From Methylobacterium oryzihabitans (GTDB taxonomy: Bacteria; Pseudomonadota; Alphaproteobacteria; Rhizobiales; Beijerinckiaceae), in NCBI RefSeq assembly GCF_004004555.2, contig NZ_SACP01000003.1:62001-126000 (forward strand): a stretch of 64,000 bases of DNA, written 5' to 3'. The position numbers and the translations under genes are program-made. How positions within the stretch are numbered: position 1 is the first letter of the stretch; the number at the start of each line of letters is the position of its first letter. This document shows, one piece after another, positions 1 to 8,524 of this stretch. The notes beneath the pieces were generated by a model that made no database searches, was not told the origin of the DNA, and saw nothing but the letters and a program-made list of their open reading frames with translations.

Positions 1-274
1 CATCGCCCCCCAGGGCGTGTCGAGCGAGAGCGAGGCGACGGCGAAGGACGTGGCACGCATCGTGCGCCAGATCCGGCGCGAGAAGATCCCGGCGGTCTTC
101 CTGGAGAACGTCGCCGACCCGCGGCTGATGCTGCAGATCTCGCGCGAGAGCGGCGCCAAGGCCGGCGGCCGGGTGTTTTCCGACGCGCTGTCGGAGCCGA
201 ACGGCCCGGCCCCGACCTATCTCGACCTGATGCGCCACAACCTGAAGGAGTTCACCGCCGCGCTGGCGGGGTGA
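1..274 (+). CDS. Metal (zinc-type) ABC transporter substrate-binding protein, C-terminal part
   Basis: Only the last 90 or so codons are in the window; the frame is open from base 2 and ends with TGA at 272-274. The residues look like the C-terminal lobe of the ZnuA/TroA cluster A-1 binding proteins: a helix with the pattern IRREKIPAVFLENVADPR, a following ISRESGAK segment, and a final strand and helix (YLDLMRHNLKEFTAAL). Such periplasmic proteins deliver Zn2+ or Mn2+ to an ABC permease. The metal-binding histidines, signal peptide and partner genes lie upstream of the window, so metal specificity cannot be judged. The family call rests on the C-terminal lobe alone. Confidence 0.75.
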   Translation, partial: IAPQGVSSESEATAKDVARIVRQIRREKIPAVFLENVADPRLMLQISRESGAKAGGRVFSDALSEPNGPAPTYLDLMRHNLKEFTAALAG

Positions 275-411
275 TGCTCAGCATCGTTCGCCGAACGGTT
301 GCCGTCTCGGTGGCGAAAATGATGTAAAAACAAGGAATTAAAGCAGATTTCGGCTATGTAACTCTGCTTGAAGCCTGTTTGACTCTCGATCTAAAGAATA
401 AGCTCCCGCTT

Positions 412-573
412 TCCCGGGCGCATGAAGCGCCAGCGGAATGCGACCCGGGATCCAGCACAATAAATCGCGAAGCGTCTATCAATAGCAACAGTGCTGGTGG
501 ACGGAGCCGCTTCGCGGCAAGTCTTACGTCTGGATCCCGGATCTCCTTCCGCTGGCGCTCCAGTCGTCCGGGA
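412..573. repeat. Imperfect 43-bp inverted repeat pair in the 275-627 intergenic region
   Basis: The 353-bp gap between the metal-binding protein gene and the DUF3616 gene has no convincing gene. It holds two 43-bp arms at 412-454 and 531-573. The reverse complement of the right arm matches the left arm at 36 of 43 positions by my count, including the shared core GCGCCAGCGGAA and the outer TCCCGG and CCGGGATCCA ends. The arms are 76 bp apart, so the transcript could fold into a long hairpin. The arms look like copies of a dispersed intergenic element in opposite orientation. No transposase is nearby. Confidence 0.75.
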
Positions 574-627
574 AATGGTGCTTCGCGCGTTCAATACTTT
601 GGACGACGGCTCGAACAGCCTCTTAGG

Positions 628-1662
628 TCAGCGCAGGTCGAGCACGACGCTGCGGAAGGCCGGAGCGTCGGATCTGTCGCAGGTCCTGCCGTCCGGCATC
701 GTGCGGTTTCCGTCGTCGCTGAGCAGGCGGACCCGGTCGGAGGCCGGGTCGGCGACGAGCCCTTCCGGCTGGAACTGCGGCAAGGCCGCCAGGACCGCGG
801 CGGCGCCGGGCACCGGCCGCGGCGCCTCGCCGGCGCGGCCCGACCAGCGGTAGAGGTCGAACGCGCCGTCGTTGCCGACCGGACCGGCCACGAGGGTGTA
901 GCCGCCGCTCGCCGGGCTGAACGCCATGGCGCGGATGCCGCGCCCGCTGAGGGCCAGCGGCACCGGCCGGCCGAAGCGGGGGGCGGCGCCGCGCTCCAGC
1001 ACCTCGCGCGGATTCTCCAGCGGCACCACCAGGGCCTCGCCGCGCCGGGTGAGCGGGTTGCGCAGGCCGAACCACAGCGTCGCGCCGTCCGGCGTCGCGG
1101 CGAGCCCCTCGATGTTGAAGCCCTTGCGCTTCGGGTCGAGCTTCGGCCGCGGAGCGCCCTCCGACCCGATCGCCTTGGCGAGGCGGCGGTCGAGGGCGGC
1201 GAAGGCGGGGGCGAGGTCGCGCCGCGCCGTTCCGGCCACCACAACACCGGGCGTGTCGCCGCCCGCGATCCGCACCGCAATGAGGCGGCGCCGGCTCTCC
1301 GACACCTCGCCGTGGCGGTTGCGGCTGTGCGAGCCGGTCAGGACGAGGACGGGGCCGAGCCACGCCGCGCCCTCGAAATCCGCCGCCTTCTTGCCCGACA
1401 GGCCGAGGGCGGGGCCGAGATCGGCGTCGCCGAGCGCCAGGGCGGGGCCGCCGGCGCCGGCCGCGTAGAGCCGCAGGCGGTTGTCCTCGTCGTCCACCAC
1501 CAGGAAGCGGTCGTCGAAGCCCCCGGGCGGATACGCGACGGCGCCGGACGCCTCGCACATCCCGGTATGGACGAGGACCGGCCCGGCCGTCGCCTCGGCC
1601 CGGGCGGGCGCGGCGGCGAGCAGGGCGAAGAGAAGCGCCGCGGAGGCGGGGAGGGGCCTCAT
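628..1662 (-). CDS. DUF3616 domain secreted protein
   Basis: A 344-residue protein with an N-terminal signal peptide (hydrophobic ASAALLFALLAAAPARA, likely cleaved after residue 22). The rest reads as a beta-propeller-like domain of the DUF3616 family: DDRFLVVDDEDNRLRLY, then KAADFEGAAWLG, GFNIEGLAATPDGATLWFG and FQPEGLVADP, a spacing typical of repeated blades. Members are predicted periplasmic or outer-membrane-associated proteins with no established reaction. The start ATG overlaps the moaD stop by 4 bp (ATGA), so it is probably the last gene of the pgsA-moaD unit, although nothing links it to molybdopterin synthesis. Family call good, function unknown. Confidence 0.75.
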   Translation of the reverse strand: MRPLPASAALLFALLAAAPARAEATAGPVLVHTGMCEASGAVAYPPGGFDDRFLVVDDEDNRLRLYAAGAGGPALALGDADLGPALGLSGKKAADFEGAAWLGPVLVLTGSHSRNRHGEVSESRRRLIAVRIAGGDTPGVVVAGTARRDLAPAFAALDRRLAKAIGSEGAPRPKLDPKRKGFNIEGLAATPDGATLWFGLRNPLTRRGEALVVPLENPREVLERGAAPRFGRPVPLALSGRGIRAMAFSPASGGYTLVAGPVGNDGAFDLYRWSGRAGEAPRPVPGAAAVLAALPQFQPEGLVADPASDRVRLLSDDGNRTMPDGRTCDRSDAPAFRSVVLDLR

Positions 1663-1910
1663 CCGCCGGTCATCGGCGGGAAGAACGCGACCTCCGCGGC
1701 GCCGGCGAGCGCCGTGTCGGGCTTGGCGTGGACGCGGTCCACGGCGGCACGCACGACGCCCTCGTTCTCGAAGGCGTAGGCGTATTCCTCGCCGCGGCCG
1801 CGCAGCCAGCCGACCAGCTCGGCGACGGTGGTCACCTCGGGCGGCGGGTCCAGAATCTCTTCCGGCCGGCCGATCCGCTCGCGGACCCAGGCGAAGTAGA
1901 CGAGCTTCAT
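1659..1910 (-). CDS. moaD: Molybdopterin synthase small subunit MoaD
   Basis: An 83-residue ubiquitin-fold protein that carries the sulfur used to convert precursor Z into molybdopterin. It ends in FFPPMTGG, the C-terminal Gly-Gly that is adenylated and thiocarboxylated in MoaD. The start (MKLVYFAWVRERIG) and the length fit the family. It lies 7 bp downstream of pgsA and overlaps the next gene by 4 bp, indicating co-transcription. The pairing of pgsA with moaD after uvrC is common in alphaproteobacteria; the usual partner moaE is not seen here and must be elsewhere. moaA is about 22 kb away in this window. Confidence 0.93.
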   Translation of the reverse strand: MKLVYFAWVRERIGRPEEILDPPPEVTTVAELVGWLRGRGEEYAYAFENEGVVRAAVDRVHAKPDTALAGAAEVAFFPPMTGG

Positions 1911-1917
1911 CGCGGCC

Positions 1918-2517
1918 TCAGGCGTCGTCGTCGATGACGTGGCGGATGCCGGCGCGCATGTAGTCCCAGCCGGTCCACAGGGTCAGGCCGGCGGCGACCC
2001 AGAGCAGGACGAGGCCGATGGCGATCGCGTGCGGCAGGATCGCCTCCCCGGCCGGGCCGGGGATGAGGAAGCCGAGCGCCACGAGCTGCACCCCGGTCTT
2101 CCACTTGGCGACCCGGCTCACCGGCACGCCGACCTTCAGCTCGGCGAGGTATTCGCGCAGGCCCGAGACCAGGATCTCGCGGCACAGGATCACGATCGCG
2201 GCCCAGATCGAGTATCCGGCGATGGTGTTGTCGGCGCACAGCATCAGCAGGCAGGCGGCGACCAGGAGCTTGTCGGCGATCGGGTCGAGCATCCGCCCGA
2301 GCGCCGAGGTCTGGGCGTAGGTGCGGGCGACGTAGCCGTCGAGATAGTCGGTGATCGCGGCGGCGACGTAGACCGCCAGCGCGCTGAACCGCGCGGTCGG
2401 GTCGAGCGGCCAGAACAGCAGCGCCACCACCACCGGGACCGCGACCAGACGGCCGTAGGTCAGGAGGTTGGCGAGGTTCAGGGCCTTCGACCGGCGCCGG
2501 GGCAGGACCGCGTTCAT
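1918..2517 (-). CDS. pgsA: CDP-diacylglycerol-glycerol-3-phosphate 3-phosphatidyltransferase
   Basis: Makes phosphatidylglycerophosphate, the first committed step to phosphatidylglycerol and cardiolipin, in the inner membrane. About 199 residues with four or more hydrophobic segments and the CDP-alcohol phosphatidyltransferase signature: DYLDGYVAR followed by GRMLDPIADK, which supplies the conserved aspartates. The ATG at 2517 is chosen because NLANLLTYGRL follows closely, as in PgsA homologues; an in-frame GTG at 2535 would add six residues but has no clear ribosome binding site. Upstream on the same strand is the DUF4760 gene, downstream is moaD. Confidence 0.93.
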   Translation of the reverse strand: MNAVLPRRRSKALNLANLLTYGRLVAVPVVVALLFWPLDPTARFSALAVYVAAAITDYLDGYVARTYAQTSALGRMLDPIADKLLVAACLLMLCADNTIAGYSIWAAIVILCREILVSGLREYLAELKVGVPVSRVAKWKTGVQLVALGFLIPGPAGEAILPHAIAIGLVLLWVAAGLTLWTGWDYMRAGIRHVIDDDA

Positions 2518-2598
2518 TGCCCCGGGTGAAACCACGCGCGGGGAGGGGCCGTCAACCGGTTTGGGGCCGCCGGAGCGTGCGGCGCAGATGCCGGATTC

Positions 2599-3162
2599 TC
2601 ACCGCGCGATACCCGTCGGGTTCCGGGGTGGAGCGCGTGCAACTCGCGCCTCGGCCTCGATCTCTCTCGCCCATCCACCGGCCAGGGCCTCGAACTTCTC
2701 ATAGATCTTCTTCGGGCTGGGATGGGGGCTCGGATCTTTCGAGCGCAACGCGATGACGAACGGCTCGGCGGCGCGCCAATCGCGGACCACGGCTCCACGC
2801 ATGAAAGATGCGTAGAAGCTCTTGTCGAGGACCCCGCGCTCGAAGCCCGTGGCAATCAGTTCATAGTGATTAAGAAAGAAAACGATCTTTGTTCTCTGAT
2901 CGACTTCGTAGGGATTCTTCGGCTTGAGAATGGCGTCGAGGGGCGTCTTCTTGGCCGGGTCGTCCGGCGCCAGGGCATTGCGGAAGGCAACGGCAAGATC
3001 ACGGTAGAATTCCGACGACTCGGCTTTCTCGATCAGGTCGAGCGTCGCCTTGAGACGGGCGATCTCGCGATTGTTGCGGATCGTGACGGTTGCGTAGATT
3101 CCTGCGGCGATCACAGACACGAGGGTCGCGACGGCAGGGACGAACGGACTCCACCAAGGCAT
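2599..3162 (-). CDS. DUF4760-like membrane-anchored protein
   Basis: About 187 residues from the ATG at 3162; an upstream in-frame TTG at 3222 would add 20 basic residues. One N-terminal transmembrane helix (FVPAVATLVSVIAAGIYATV) is followed by a soluble helical region with AESSEFYRDL, FFLNHYELIATGFERGVLD and ASFMRGAVVRDW. That is the layout of DUF4760 proteins, small membrane proteins of unknown function often found in accessory DNA. The base composition is clearly more AT-rich than the neighbours (for example around 2865-2930), which suggests recent acquisition into the uvrC-pgsA neighbourhood. Family call moderate, function unknown. Confidence 0.6.
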   Translation of the reverse strand: MPWWSPFVPAVATLVSVIAAGIYATVTIRNNREIARLKATLDLIEKAESSEFYRDLAVAFRNALAPDDPAKKTPLDAILKPKNPYEVDQRTKIVFFLNHYELIATGFERGVLDKSFYASFMRGAVVRDWRAAEPFVIALRSKDPSPHPSPKKIYEKFEALAGGWAREIEAEARVARAPPRNPTGIAR

Positions 3163-3308
3163 CGATGTCGCCCGTTGCCTGATTCGCTTCCGCAACCTTA
3201 CGTCAGTAGCGAACGCCTTCAAGCTTTCTCATGACGGTCTCCACCTGCGTCGTACGTGTTCCGAGGAAGGAGCTTTTCCGGAATTTTCCCGGATGAAGTA
3301 GCATATGG

Positions 3309-3340
3309 GAGCACCCGGAGCCCGGGCAAGCCGGATGCTC
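3309..3340 (-). terminator. Hairpin at the uvrC stop codon
   Basis: GAGCACCCGG and CCGGATGCTC form a 10-bp stem with one mismatch around a 12-base loop, overlapping the uvrC stop codon. There is no clear U tract, so it may be a weak or Rho-assisted terminator or only an mRNA 3'-end structure. Confidence 0.35.
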
Positions 3341-5390
3341 AGCCATTGGCGTGAAAGAAGTCGTACACCGCCCGCGCCGTGGCGGCGTTGACGCCCGGGG
3401 TGCGGGCGAGGTCTTCGAGCGCCGCCCGCTCGATCGCCTTCACCGTCCCGAAATGGTGCAGCAGCGCCCGCTTGCGGGTCGGGCCGATGCCCGGGATCTC
3501 GTCGAGTGGGTTCTTGATGAGTTCGCGCTTGCGCTTGGCCCGGTGCGCCCCGATGGCGAAGCGGTGGGCCTCGTCGCGCAGGCGCTGGACGAAGTACAGG
3601 GTGGGATCGCGCGGCGGCAGCTTGAACGGTGGCTTGGCCGGCAGGAAGAAGGTCTCGCGGCCGGCGTCGCGGTCGCGGCCCTTGGCGATGCCGACGAGCG
3701 GCACGTCGGTGACGCCGATCTCCTCCAGCGCGGTGCGGGCGGCGTCGAGCTGGCCGCGCCCGCCGTCGATCAGCACGAGGTCGGGCCAGGGCGGAAACAC
3801 GTCGGACTCCTCCGGCGGCGGTGCTTCCGGCACGGCCGGTCCGCCCTCCGCCGCCGCGACGGCGGCCTCGGCCGGGGTGCGGGGATGCTCCTTGACCAGC
3901 CGGCTGAAGCGGCGGTGCAGCACCTCGCGCATCATCCCGTAATCGTCGCCCGGCTTCACCTCGGCCGACTTGATGGTGAAGGTGCGGTAATGGGTCTTCA
4001 TGAACCCGGTCGGGCCGGCGACGATCATCGCCCCGACCGCGTTGGTGCCCATGATGTGCGAGTTGTCGTAGACCTCGATCCGCCGCGGCGCCCGCGCCAG
4101 CCCGAGCGAGGTGCCGAGCGCCGCCATCAGCTTGCCCTGCGAGGCGGTGTCGGCGAGGCGCCGGCCGAGCGCCTCCTTGGCGTTGCGGGCGGCGTACTCG
4201 ACGAGGTTGCGGCGCTCGCCCCGGCGCGGGTCGTGGATCTCGACCCGGTTCTCGGCCCGGGTCGAGAGCGCGGCGGCGAGCAATTCGGCATCCTCGATCG
4301 CGTGCGAGACCAGGACCAAGCGCGGCGCCGGCTTGTCGTCGTAGAACTGGCCGATGAACGAGCCCAGCACCTCGGACGGGCCCATCGACCGGTCGGCCTT
4401 CGGGAAGTAGGCGCGGTTGCCCCAGTTCTGCCAGTTGCGGAAGAAGAACACTTCGATGCAGAACTGCCCGGCCTGCTCGTCGAGGGCGAACACGTCGGCC
4501 TCCTCGATGTCCTGGGTGTTGACGCCCTGTACGCCCTGGATGGCGGCGAGCGCGGCGATGCGGTCGCGCAGGCGCGCCGCCTTCTCGAACTCCCAGGTCT
4601 CGGCCGCCTCCTGCATCTCGGCGGCGAGGCGCTCCTTCACCGCCGTCGACTTGCCGGACAGGAACGCCCGGGTCTCGTCGGCGAGCTTGGCGTAGTCCTC
4701 CGGCGCGATCTCGCCGGTGCAGGGGCCCGAGCAGCGCTTGATCTGGTAGAGCAGGCAGGGGCGGGTGCGGTTCTCGTAGTAGCTGTCGGAGCAGGAGCGC
4801 AGCAGGAAGGCGCGCTGGAGCGCGTTGACCGTGCGGTTGACCGCCCAGACGCTCGCGAACGGACCGTAATAGTTGCCCGGCCGGCGCCGGGCGCCGCGGT
4901 GCTTGACGAGCTGCGGCGCCTCGCCGTCGGCGGTGAGCAGGATGTAGGGCAGGGACTTGTCGTCCCGCATCAGCACGTTGAAGCGCGGCTTCAGCTGCTT
5001 GATGAGGTTGGCCTCGAGCAGCAGCGCCTCGGTCTCGGTCGCCGTGGTGACGAACTCCATCGACGCCGTCTCGGCGATCATCCGGGCGATGCGGTTCGAA
5101 TGCGCCTGCCCGCGGGCGTAGGAGCCGACCCGGTTCTTCAGGTTCTTGGCCTTGCCGACGTAGAGCACGTCGCCCTTGGCGTCGAACATCCGGTAGACGC
5201 CCGGCGAGGACGGCAGGGTCGACCAGAACCGCCGGATCACCTCGGTTCCGGCCCGCAACTGCCCGGCTTCGGCGTCGAGGTCGAAATCGATCTCCGGCGC
5301 GGTGTCGAGGGCCTCGACCGCCTCGTCGGCGTCCTCGTCGAGGACGTCGAGGGCGTCGGGCGGGACGTCGTTCCCGGTGGTGCGGCTCAT
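3339..5390 (-). CDS. uvrC: Excinuclease ABC subunit C
   Basis: Makes the dual incisions of nucleotide excision repair after UvrA/UvrB damage recognition. Of 683 residues, the first 50 or so form an acidic extension (poly Asp/Glu) beyond the E. coli type. The GIY-YIG nuclease domain follows (SSPGVYRMF at 61-69, [12 protein letters not shown] at 76-87), then a Cys cluster ([13 protein letters not shown]), a UVR motif ([16 protein letters not shown]), the RNase H-like C-terminal nuclease ([19 protein letters not shown]) and tandem helix-hairpin-helix motifs ([25 protein letters not shown]). The ATG at 5390 fits the N-terminal extension seen in alphaproteobacteria. Complete, with no sign of damage. 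Confidence 0.97.
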   Translation of the reverse strand: MSRTTGNDVPPDALDVLDEDADEAVEALDTAPEIDFDLDAEAGQLRAGTEVIRRFWSTLPSSPGVYRMFDAKGDVLYVGKAKNLKNRVGSYARGQAHSNRIARMIAETASMEFVTTATETEALLLEANLIKQLKPRFNVLMRDDKSLPYILLTADGEAPQLVKHRGARRRPGNYYGPFASVWAVNRTVNALQRAFLLRSCSDSYYENRTRPCLLYQIKRCSGPCTGEIAPEDYAKLADETRAFLSGKSTAVKERLAAEMQEAAETWEFEKAARLRDRIAALAAIQGVQGVNTQDIEEADVFALDEQAGQFCIEVFFFRNWQNWGNRAYFPKADRSMGPSEVLGSFIGQFYDDKPAPRLVLVSHAIEDAELLAAALSTRAENRVEIHDPRRGERRNLVEYAARNAKEALGRRLADTASQGKLMAALGTSLGLARAPRRIEVYDNSHIMGTNAVGAMIVAGPTGFMKTHYRTFTIKSAEVKPGDDYGMMREVLHRRFSRLVKEHPRTPAEAAVAAAEGGPAVPEAPPPEESDVFPPWPDLVLIDGGRGQLDAARTALEEIGVTDVPLVGIAKGRDRDAGRETFFLPAKPPFKLPPRDPTLYFVQRLRDEAHRFAIGAHRAKRKRELIKNPLDEIPGIGPTRKRALLHHFGTVKAIERAALEDLARTPGVNAATARAVYDFFHANG

Positions 5391-5431
5391 GCCCCGGATG
5401 TAAGAGGCCCGGCGGCGGGAGGAAAGGGCGC

Positions 5432-5483
5432 GCGGGCCGGAGACGCGGGCCGGAGACGCGGGCCGGAGACGCGGGCCGGGGAC
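5432..5483. repeat. 13-bp tandem repeat, four copies
   Basis: Four head-to-tail copies of GCGGGCCGGAGAC occur between the uvrC start and the small gene at 5542. The first three are identical and the fourth has one change. A short minisatellite like this can change copy number by slippage. It lies in the likely uvrC leader/promoter region. Confidence 0.85.
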
Positions 5484-5541
5484 CCTGGCTGCCTCGCGGG
5501 AGTTTCCGTGCTACAAGTTCCCGCCGAACCGGAGGAGCGCC

Positions 5542-5769
5542 GTGCCCGTTCTCAAGCGTGCCGCCAAGACGATTCTCGGATCCGGGATCGGCGCCCGACC
5601 GACCATTCGGGTCTTCGTGACCCGGCGCGACGACCTCGTGGTCGACACGGCCTCGGAGGCGTTCGAGGTCGTCGAGCTTGCGGGCCGTACCGGCCGGCGC
5701 ACCGGTACCGACGGCCTGTCCGGCAGCGAGGTCGCCGAGACGATGTTCGCCGGCAACCGGAAGCGATGA
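5542..5769 (+). CDS. Small protein, candidate antitoxin-like partner of the next gene
   Basis: 75 residues, start ATG or GTG near 5542 preceded by a GGAGG-type site (CCGGAGGAGCGCC). It has a basic N-terminus (VLKRAAKTIL), a central RVFVTRRDDLVVDTASEAF segment and a basic end (GNRKR). I do not recognise the family. Its stop overlaps the next gene's start by 4 bp (ATGA at 5766-5769), so the two are translationally coupled. Size, basic character and coupling are typical of antitoxins, but no DNA-binding fold can be claimed. Confidence 0.5.
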   Translation: MPVLKRAAKTILGSGIGARPTIRVFVTRRDDLVVDTASEAFEVVELAGRTGRRTGTDGLSGSEVAETMFAGNRKR

Positions 5770-6179
5770 AGGCCGACAGGATCGAGGCGAGGCCGAAGTC
5801 GGTCGAGCTGGTCCTGTTGTCCGATGGAACCTTCGCGGTCAAGCCAGGGATCGATTTCGAGAGATTCAAGAGAAACATCGCCGACATCGTCGACCGCATC
5901 AAGGCCGGGACTGGCTTGCCGGATCATTATTATCGCAAGAGTGCGGGGCGTGATTTCCTGCTCGATGATTACGGTTGGATGCACCTTCATGTCGGTCACG
6001 ATGTCGATGACGATGTGCTGCTGATCGTGGAGCAGACCCAGGACGCCGTCATCCTCGTCGCTCTCACCGACCACACGATCTTCCGGGAGAGGCCGCGGGC
6101 CCGCTCGATCCGGAGGTTGAACTCCAAGGTCGAAGCGATCAAGTCCCGCCGAAGGGTCCTGCGGAAGGAGGGCCGATAG
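5766..6179 (+). CDS. Small protein with RelE/YafQ-like C-terminal pattern
   Basis: 137 residues, beginning at the ATG that overlaps the stop of the previous gene. After a helical N-terminal half (GIDFERFKRNIADIVDRI) comes GLPDHYYRK, then GWMHLHVGHDVDDDVLLIVE and ALTDHTIFRERPRARSIR. The order of an LP.HY segment, an HLHV strand, a DDVLLIV strand and a late DH.IF resembles RelE/YafQ/ParE-fold ribonuclease toxins, in which the substrate is mRNA on the ribosome. This is pattern recognition, not a database match; the identity of the upstream small gene as antitoxin is inferred from coupling alone. It could instead be an unrelated conserved hypothetical pair. Confidence 0.5.
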   Translation: MKADRIEARPKSVELVLLSDGTFAVKPGIDFERFKRNIADIVDRIKAGTGLPDHYYRKSAGRDFLLDDYGWMHLHVGHDVDDDVLLIVEQTQDAVILVALTDHTIFRERPRARSIRRLNSKVEAIKSRRRVLRKEGR

Positions 6180-6224
6180 GCCGGCTCGTCCGCGTCGGCG
6201 TGACCGCACCGCCACAGGCCCCGC

Positions 6225-7313
6225 ATGTCCCTCCGTCCCTGCACCGTCGCCTCGCGCATCCGCATCCGCCGCGGCCTGCCGGCCGTGCGCACCCTCGAGG
6301 GCGCGCTCTACCTGCCGCACAGCGCGGCGCGCGGCCGGCCCTCGGGGCTGTTCGACGGCGACCGGCGTTGCGTGCCGGAGAGCGTGGATCGGCGCGGGCG
6401 CCGGGGCGAGCCGGCGTGGCAGCGCACCGACTGGCCCGACGACCTGCCGCCGGAGGTGCCGGTGGCGCCGGAGGACGCCTACCTGTTCCTCGGCGGCGCG
6501 CACATGCATTACGGGCACTTCGTCATCAACACCGTGCCGCGGTTCTGGCCGCTCCTCGACCGGGATGCGAAGCGGCCGCCGATCCTGTGCTACGCCCCGG
6601 CGACCGAGGCGCTGTGGCAGCCGTTCCGCTTCGCGATCGACATCCTGGCCCGGCTCGGGCTGGCGCCGAGGGACGTCGCGGCCTTCGACGAGCCGCGGAT
6701 CCTGCGCCGGGTGGTGGTGCCGGCGCCGGCGCTTCAGGAGGAGGCTTTCGCGCATCCGGTCTACCGCGACCTCTGCCTCGCCATCGGGGCCGGCTGCTAC
6801 GCGCCCGACGAGGTCGACCGGGACGAGCGCCCGGCCTACCTCGCCAAGACCCGGCTCGCCGGCGGCGTGCGGCGCATCGACAACGAGGACGAGGTCGTGG
6901 CGGTGCTGGAGCGCGGCGGCGTCGAGATCGTCCATCCCGAGGCGATGAGCTTCTCCGAGCAGGTCCGGTTGTTCGCCACCCGCCGGGTCGTGCTCGGCTC
7001 GGTCGGCTCGGCGCTGCACACCGCGATCTTCGCCCCCCCCGGCCGGCGGGTGATCGGCCTCAGCCACGCGCCGCGGATCAACCCGACCTTCCGCCTCGTC
7101 GACGTGCTGGCCGGCAACCGGGTGGCGTACCTGCACCAGCCCGGCACCGAGGACGTCGGGGGCAGCGGGTTCAGCGTCCGCCACCGCCTGCCCGATCCCC
7201 GCGGCGCCGCCGAGGACCTGCTGCGCTGGGCCGAGGCGATGCGGGCGGATGACCGCCCGGCCGGGTTGGTCGAGCGGGCGTTCGCCGCCCTGGCGCGGTT
7301 GCGGCGCTACTGA
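6225..7313 (+). CDS. Glycosyltransferase family 61 protein
   Basis: 362 residues with the layout of GT61 (DUF563) transferases: an N-terminal region of variable sequence, the conserved GGAHMHYGHFVINTVPRFWP block (HYGHF near residue 98), a middle YLAKTRLAGGVRRIDNE segment, and the C-terminal SVGSALHTAIFAPPG and IGLSHAPRIN motifs. GT61 enzymes transfer sugars such as xylose or GlcNAc onto glycans. It is the first gene of a polysaccharide cluster and overlaps the opposing GT4 gene by 7 bp at the 3' ends. The donor and acceptor cannot be read from sequence. Confidence 0.85.
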   Translation: MSLRPCTVASRIRIRRGLPAVRTLEGALYLPHSAARGRPSGLFDGDRRCVPESVDRRGRRGEPAWQRTDWPDDLPPEVPVAPEDAYLFLGGAHMHYGHFVINTVPRFWPLLDRDAKRPPILCYAPATEALWQPFRFAIDILARLGLAPRDVAAFDEPRILRRVVVPAPALQEEAFAHPVYRDLCLAIGAGCYAPDEVDRDERPAYLAKTRLAGGVRRIDNEDEVVAVLERGGVEIVHPEAMSFSEQVRLFATRRVVLGSVGSALHTAIFAPPGRRVIGLSHAPRINPTFRLVDVLAGNRVAYLHQPGTEDVGGSGFSVRHRLPDPRGAAEDLLRWAEAMRADDRPAGLVERAFAALARLRRY

Positions 7314-8446
7314 TCCCCCGCCGCCGCGGCGTAGACGGCCTTCAGCCGGTCGGCCATCGCGTCGAGGCCGAGATCGGCCTCGTAGATCCGCCGCGACGCC
7401 GCCTGCATCGCCCCGAGCCGGCCGCGGTCGCCGATCAGCCCGCCGATCGCGGCGGCGAGCGCCTCGGGATCGCGCCGGACCAGGACGCCGTTGACGCCGT
7501 CGTTCAGGATCGAGCGGGTCTCGCCGACGTCGGTCGCCACCAGGGCCGCCCCCGCGCAGGCGCCCTCGATCAGCGACAGCGGCATGTTCTCCGACAGGGA
7601 CGGCAGCACGACGAGGTCGGCCTCGCGCATCAGCCGGTGCATCGCCTCCGGGTCGATCCAGCCGGTGAACCTGATCCTGTCGGCGAGCCCGGCCGCGGCG
7701 GCGAGCCCGGCGCAGCGGTCGACCTCGCCGTTGCCGGCCACGGTGCAGGTCCAGGCGGGATTCGCAGCGAGCCGCGCCAGCGCCTCGATCAGCACCGGCA
7801 CGCCCTTGTGCTCGCCGACGAGCCCGGCGAGCAGGATCCGCACCGGCCCGCCGGAGGCCTTCGGCAGCATCAGACCGGGGGCGAAGTCCGGGATGCCGTT
7901 CGGCACGACGCAGATCCGCTCCGGCGCCACCCCGGCCCGCACCGCGAACCGCTCGCGCGACACCGGCCCGAGGGCGACGACCCGGCTGGCGAGGCGGCAC
8001 AGGGCGAGGAACACGCGCCCCTGGAGGTCGCGGGCCCGGCCGTCCGCGAGCGGAAACTGGCCGTGGAAATGGATCACCACCCGGGCCCCGAAGGCGCGGG
8101 CGATGCGCGCCAGCACCCATTTGCGCAGGAGGCTGCCGCCGGTGGCGAAATTGACGTGGACCACGTCCGGGCGCCAGCGCGCCGCCAGGGCCGCGAAGCC
8201 GGCGGCCCTGGCCGGGAAGCCGGGCACCCAGCCGGCGGGGCCCGCCCCCGTTCCGCGCCCGGCGACGAAGCGCAGGTCGATGCCCTCCGCCGGCGTCAGC
8301 CGGCCCGCCTCGCGCAGGTAGCGGTAGAGCCGGTCGATGCCGCCCTGTCCCTCCGGTCCGGCCGGGGTGACGCACAGGACCCGGAGCGGCCGCGCGGCCG
8401 CCCGGGCAGGCCCGCCGGCGGGCGCGATCTCGGCATGCGCGTTCAC
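7307..8446 (-). CDS. Glycosyltransferase family 4 (GT-B fold)
   Basis: 379 residues from a GTG start at 8446. N-terminal Rossmann domain with LRVLCVTPAGPEGQGGIDRL and DVVHVNFATGG, then the C-terminal nucleotide-sugar domain (RILLAGLVGEHKGVPVLIEAL, TVAGNGEVDR, IRFTGWIDPE, SLSENMPLSLIEGACAG). The E-x-P-L-S-L-I-E block is the GT4 EX7E donor-binding motif. Retaining transfer of a hexose from a nucleotide sugar during polysaccharide assembly is inferred. It faces the GT61 gene and is divergent from the VpsF-like gene across a 289-bp gap. Confidence 0.88.
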   Translation of the reverse strand: MNAHAEIAPAGGPARAAARPLRVLCVTPAGPEGQGGIDRLYRYLREAGRLTPAEGIDLRFVAGRGTGAGPAGWVPGFPARAAGFAALAARWRPDVVHVNFATGGSLLRKWVLARIARAFGARVVIHFHGQFPLADGRARDLQGRVFLALCRLASRVVALGPVSRERFAVRAGVAPERICVVPNGIPDFAPGLMLPKASGGPVRILLAGLVGEHKGVPVLIEALARLAANPAWTCTVAGNGEVDRCAGLAAAAGLADRIRFTGWIDPEAMHRLMREADLVVLPSLSENMPLSLIEGACAGAALVATDVGETRSILNDGVNGVLVRRDPEALAAAIGGLIGDRGRLGAMQAASRRIYEADLGLDAMADRLKAVYAAAAGDQ

Positions 8447-8524
8447 GGCTCGTCCCCGCTGCGGTGCTGTCGCGCCAGCCTGCGCCGGGCGGTGACAAGG
8501 AATCCTTGCCGCGACCGCCGAAAA

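Noticed and set aside
5432..5483. Possible CRISPR repeats
   Set aside because: Units are head-to-tail without spacers, so this is a simple tandem repeat.
5511..8498. 995-residue minus-strand open frame
   Set aside because: Low-complexity Arg/Pro/Ala composition and complete antisense to the GT61 gene mark it as a GC artefact.
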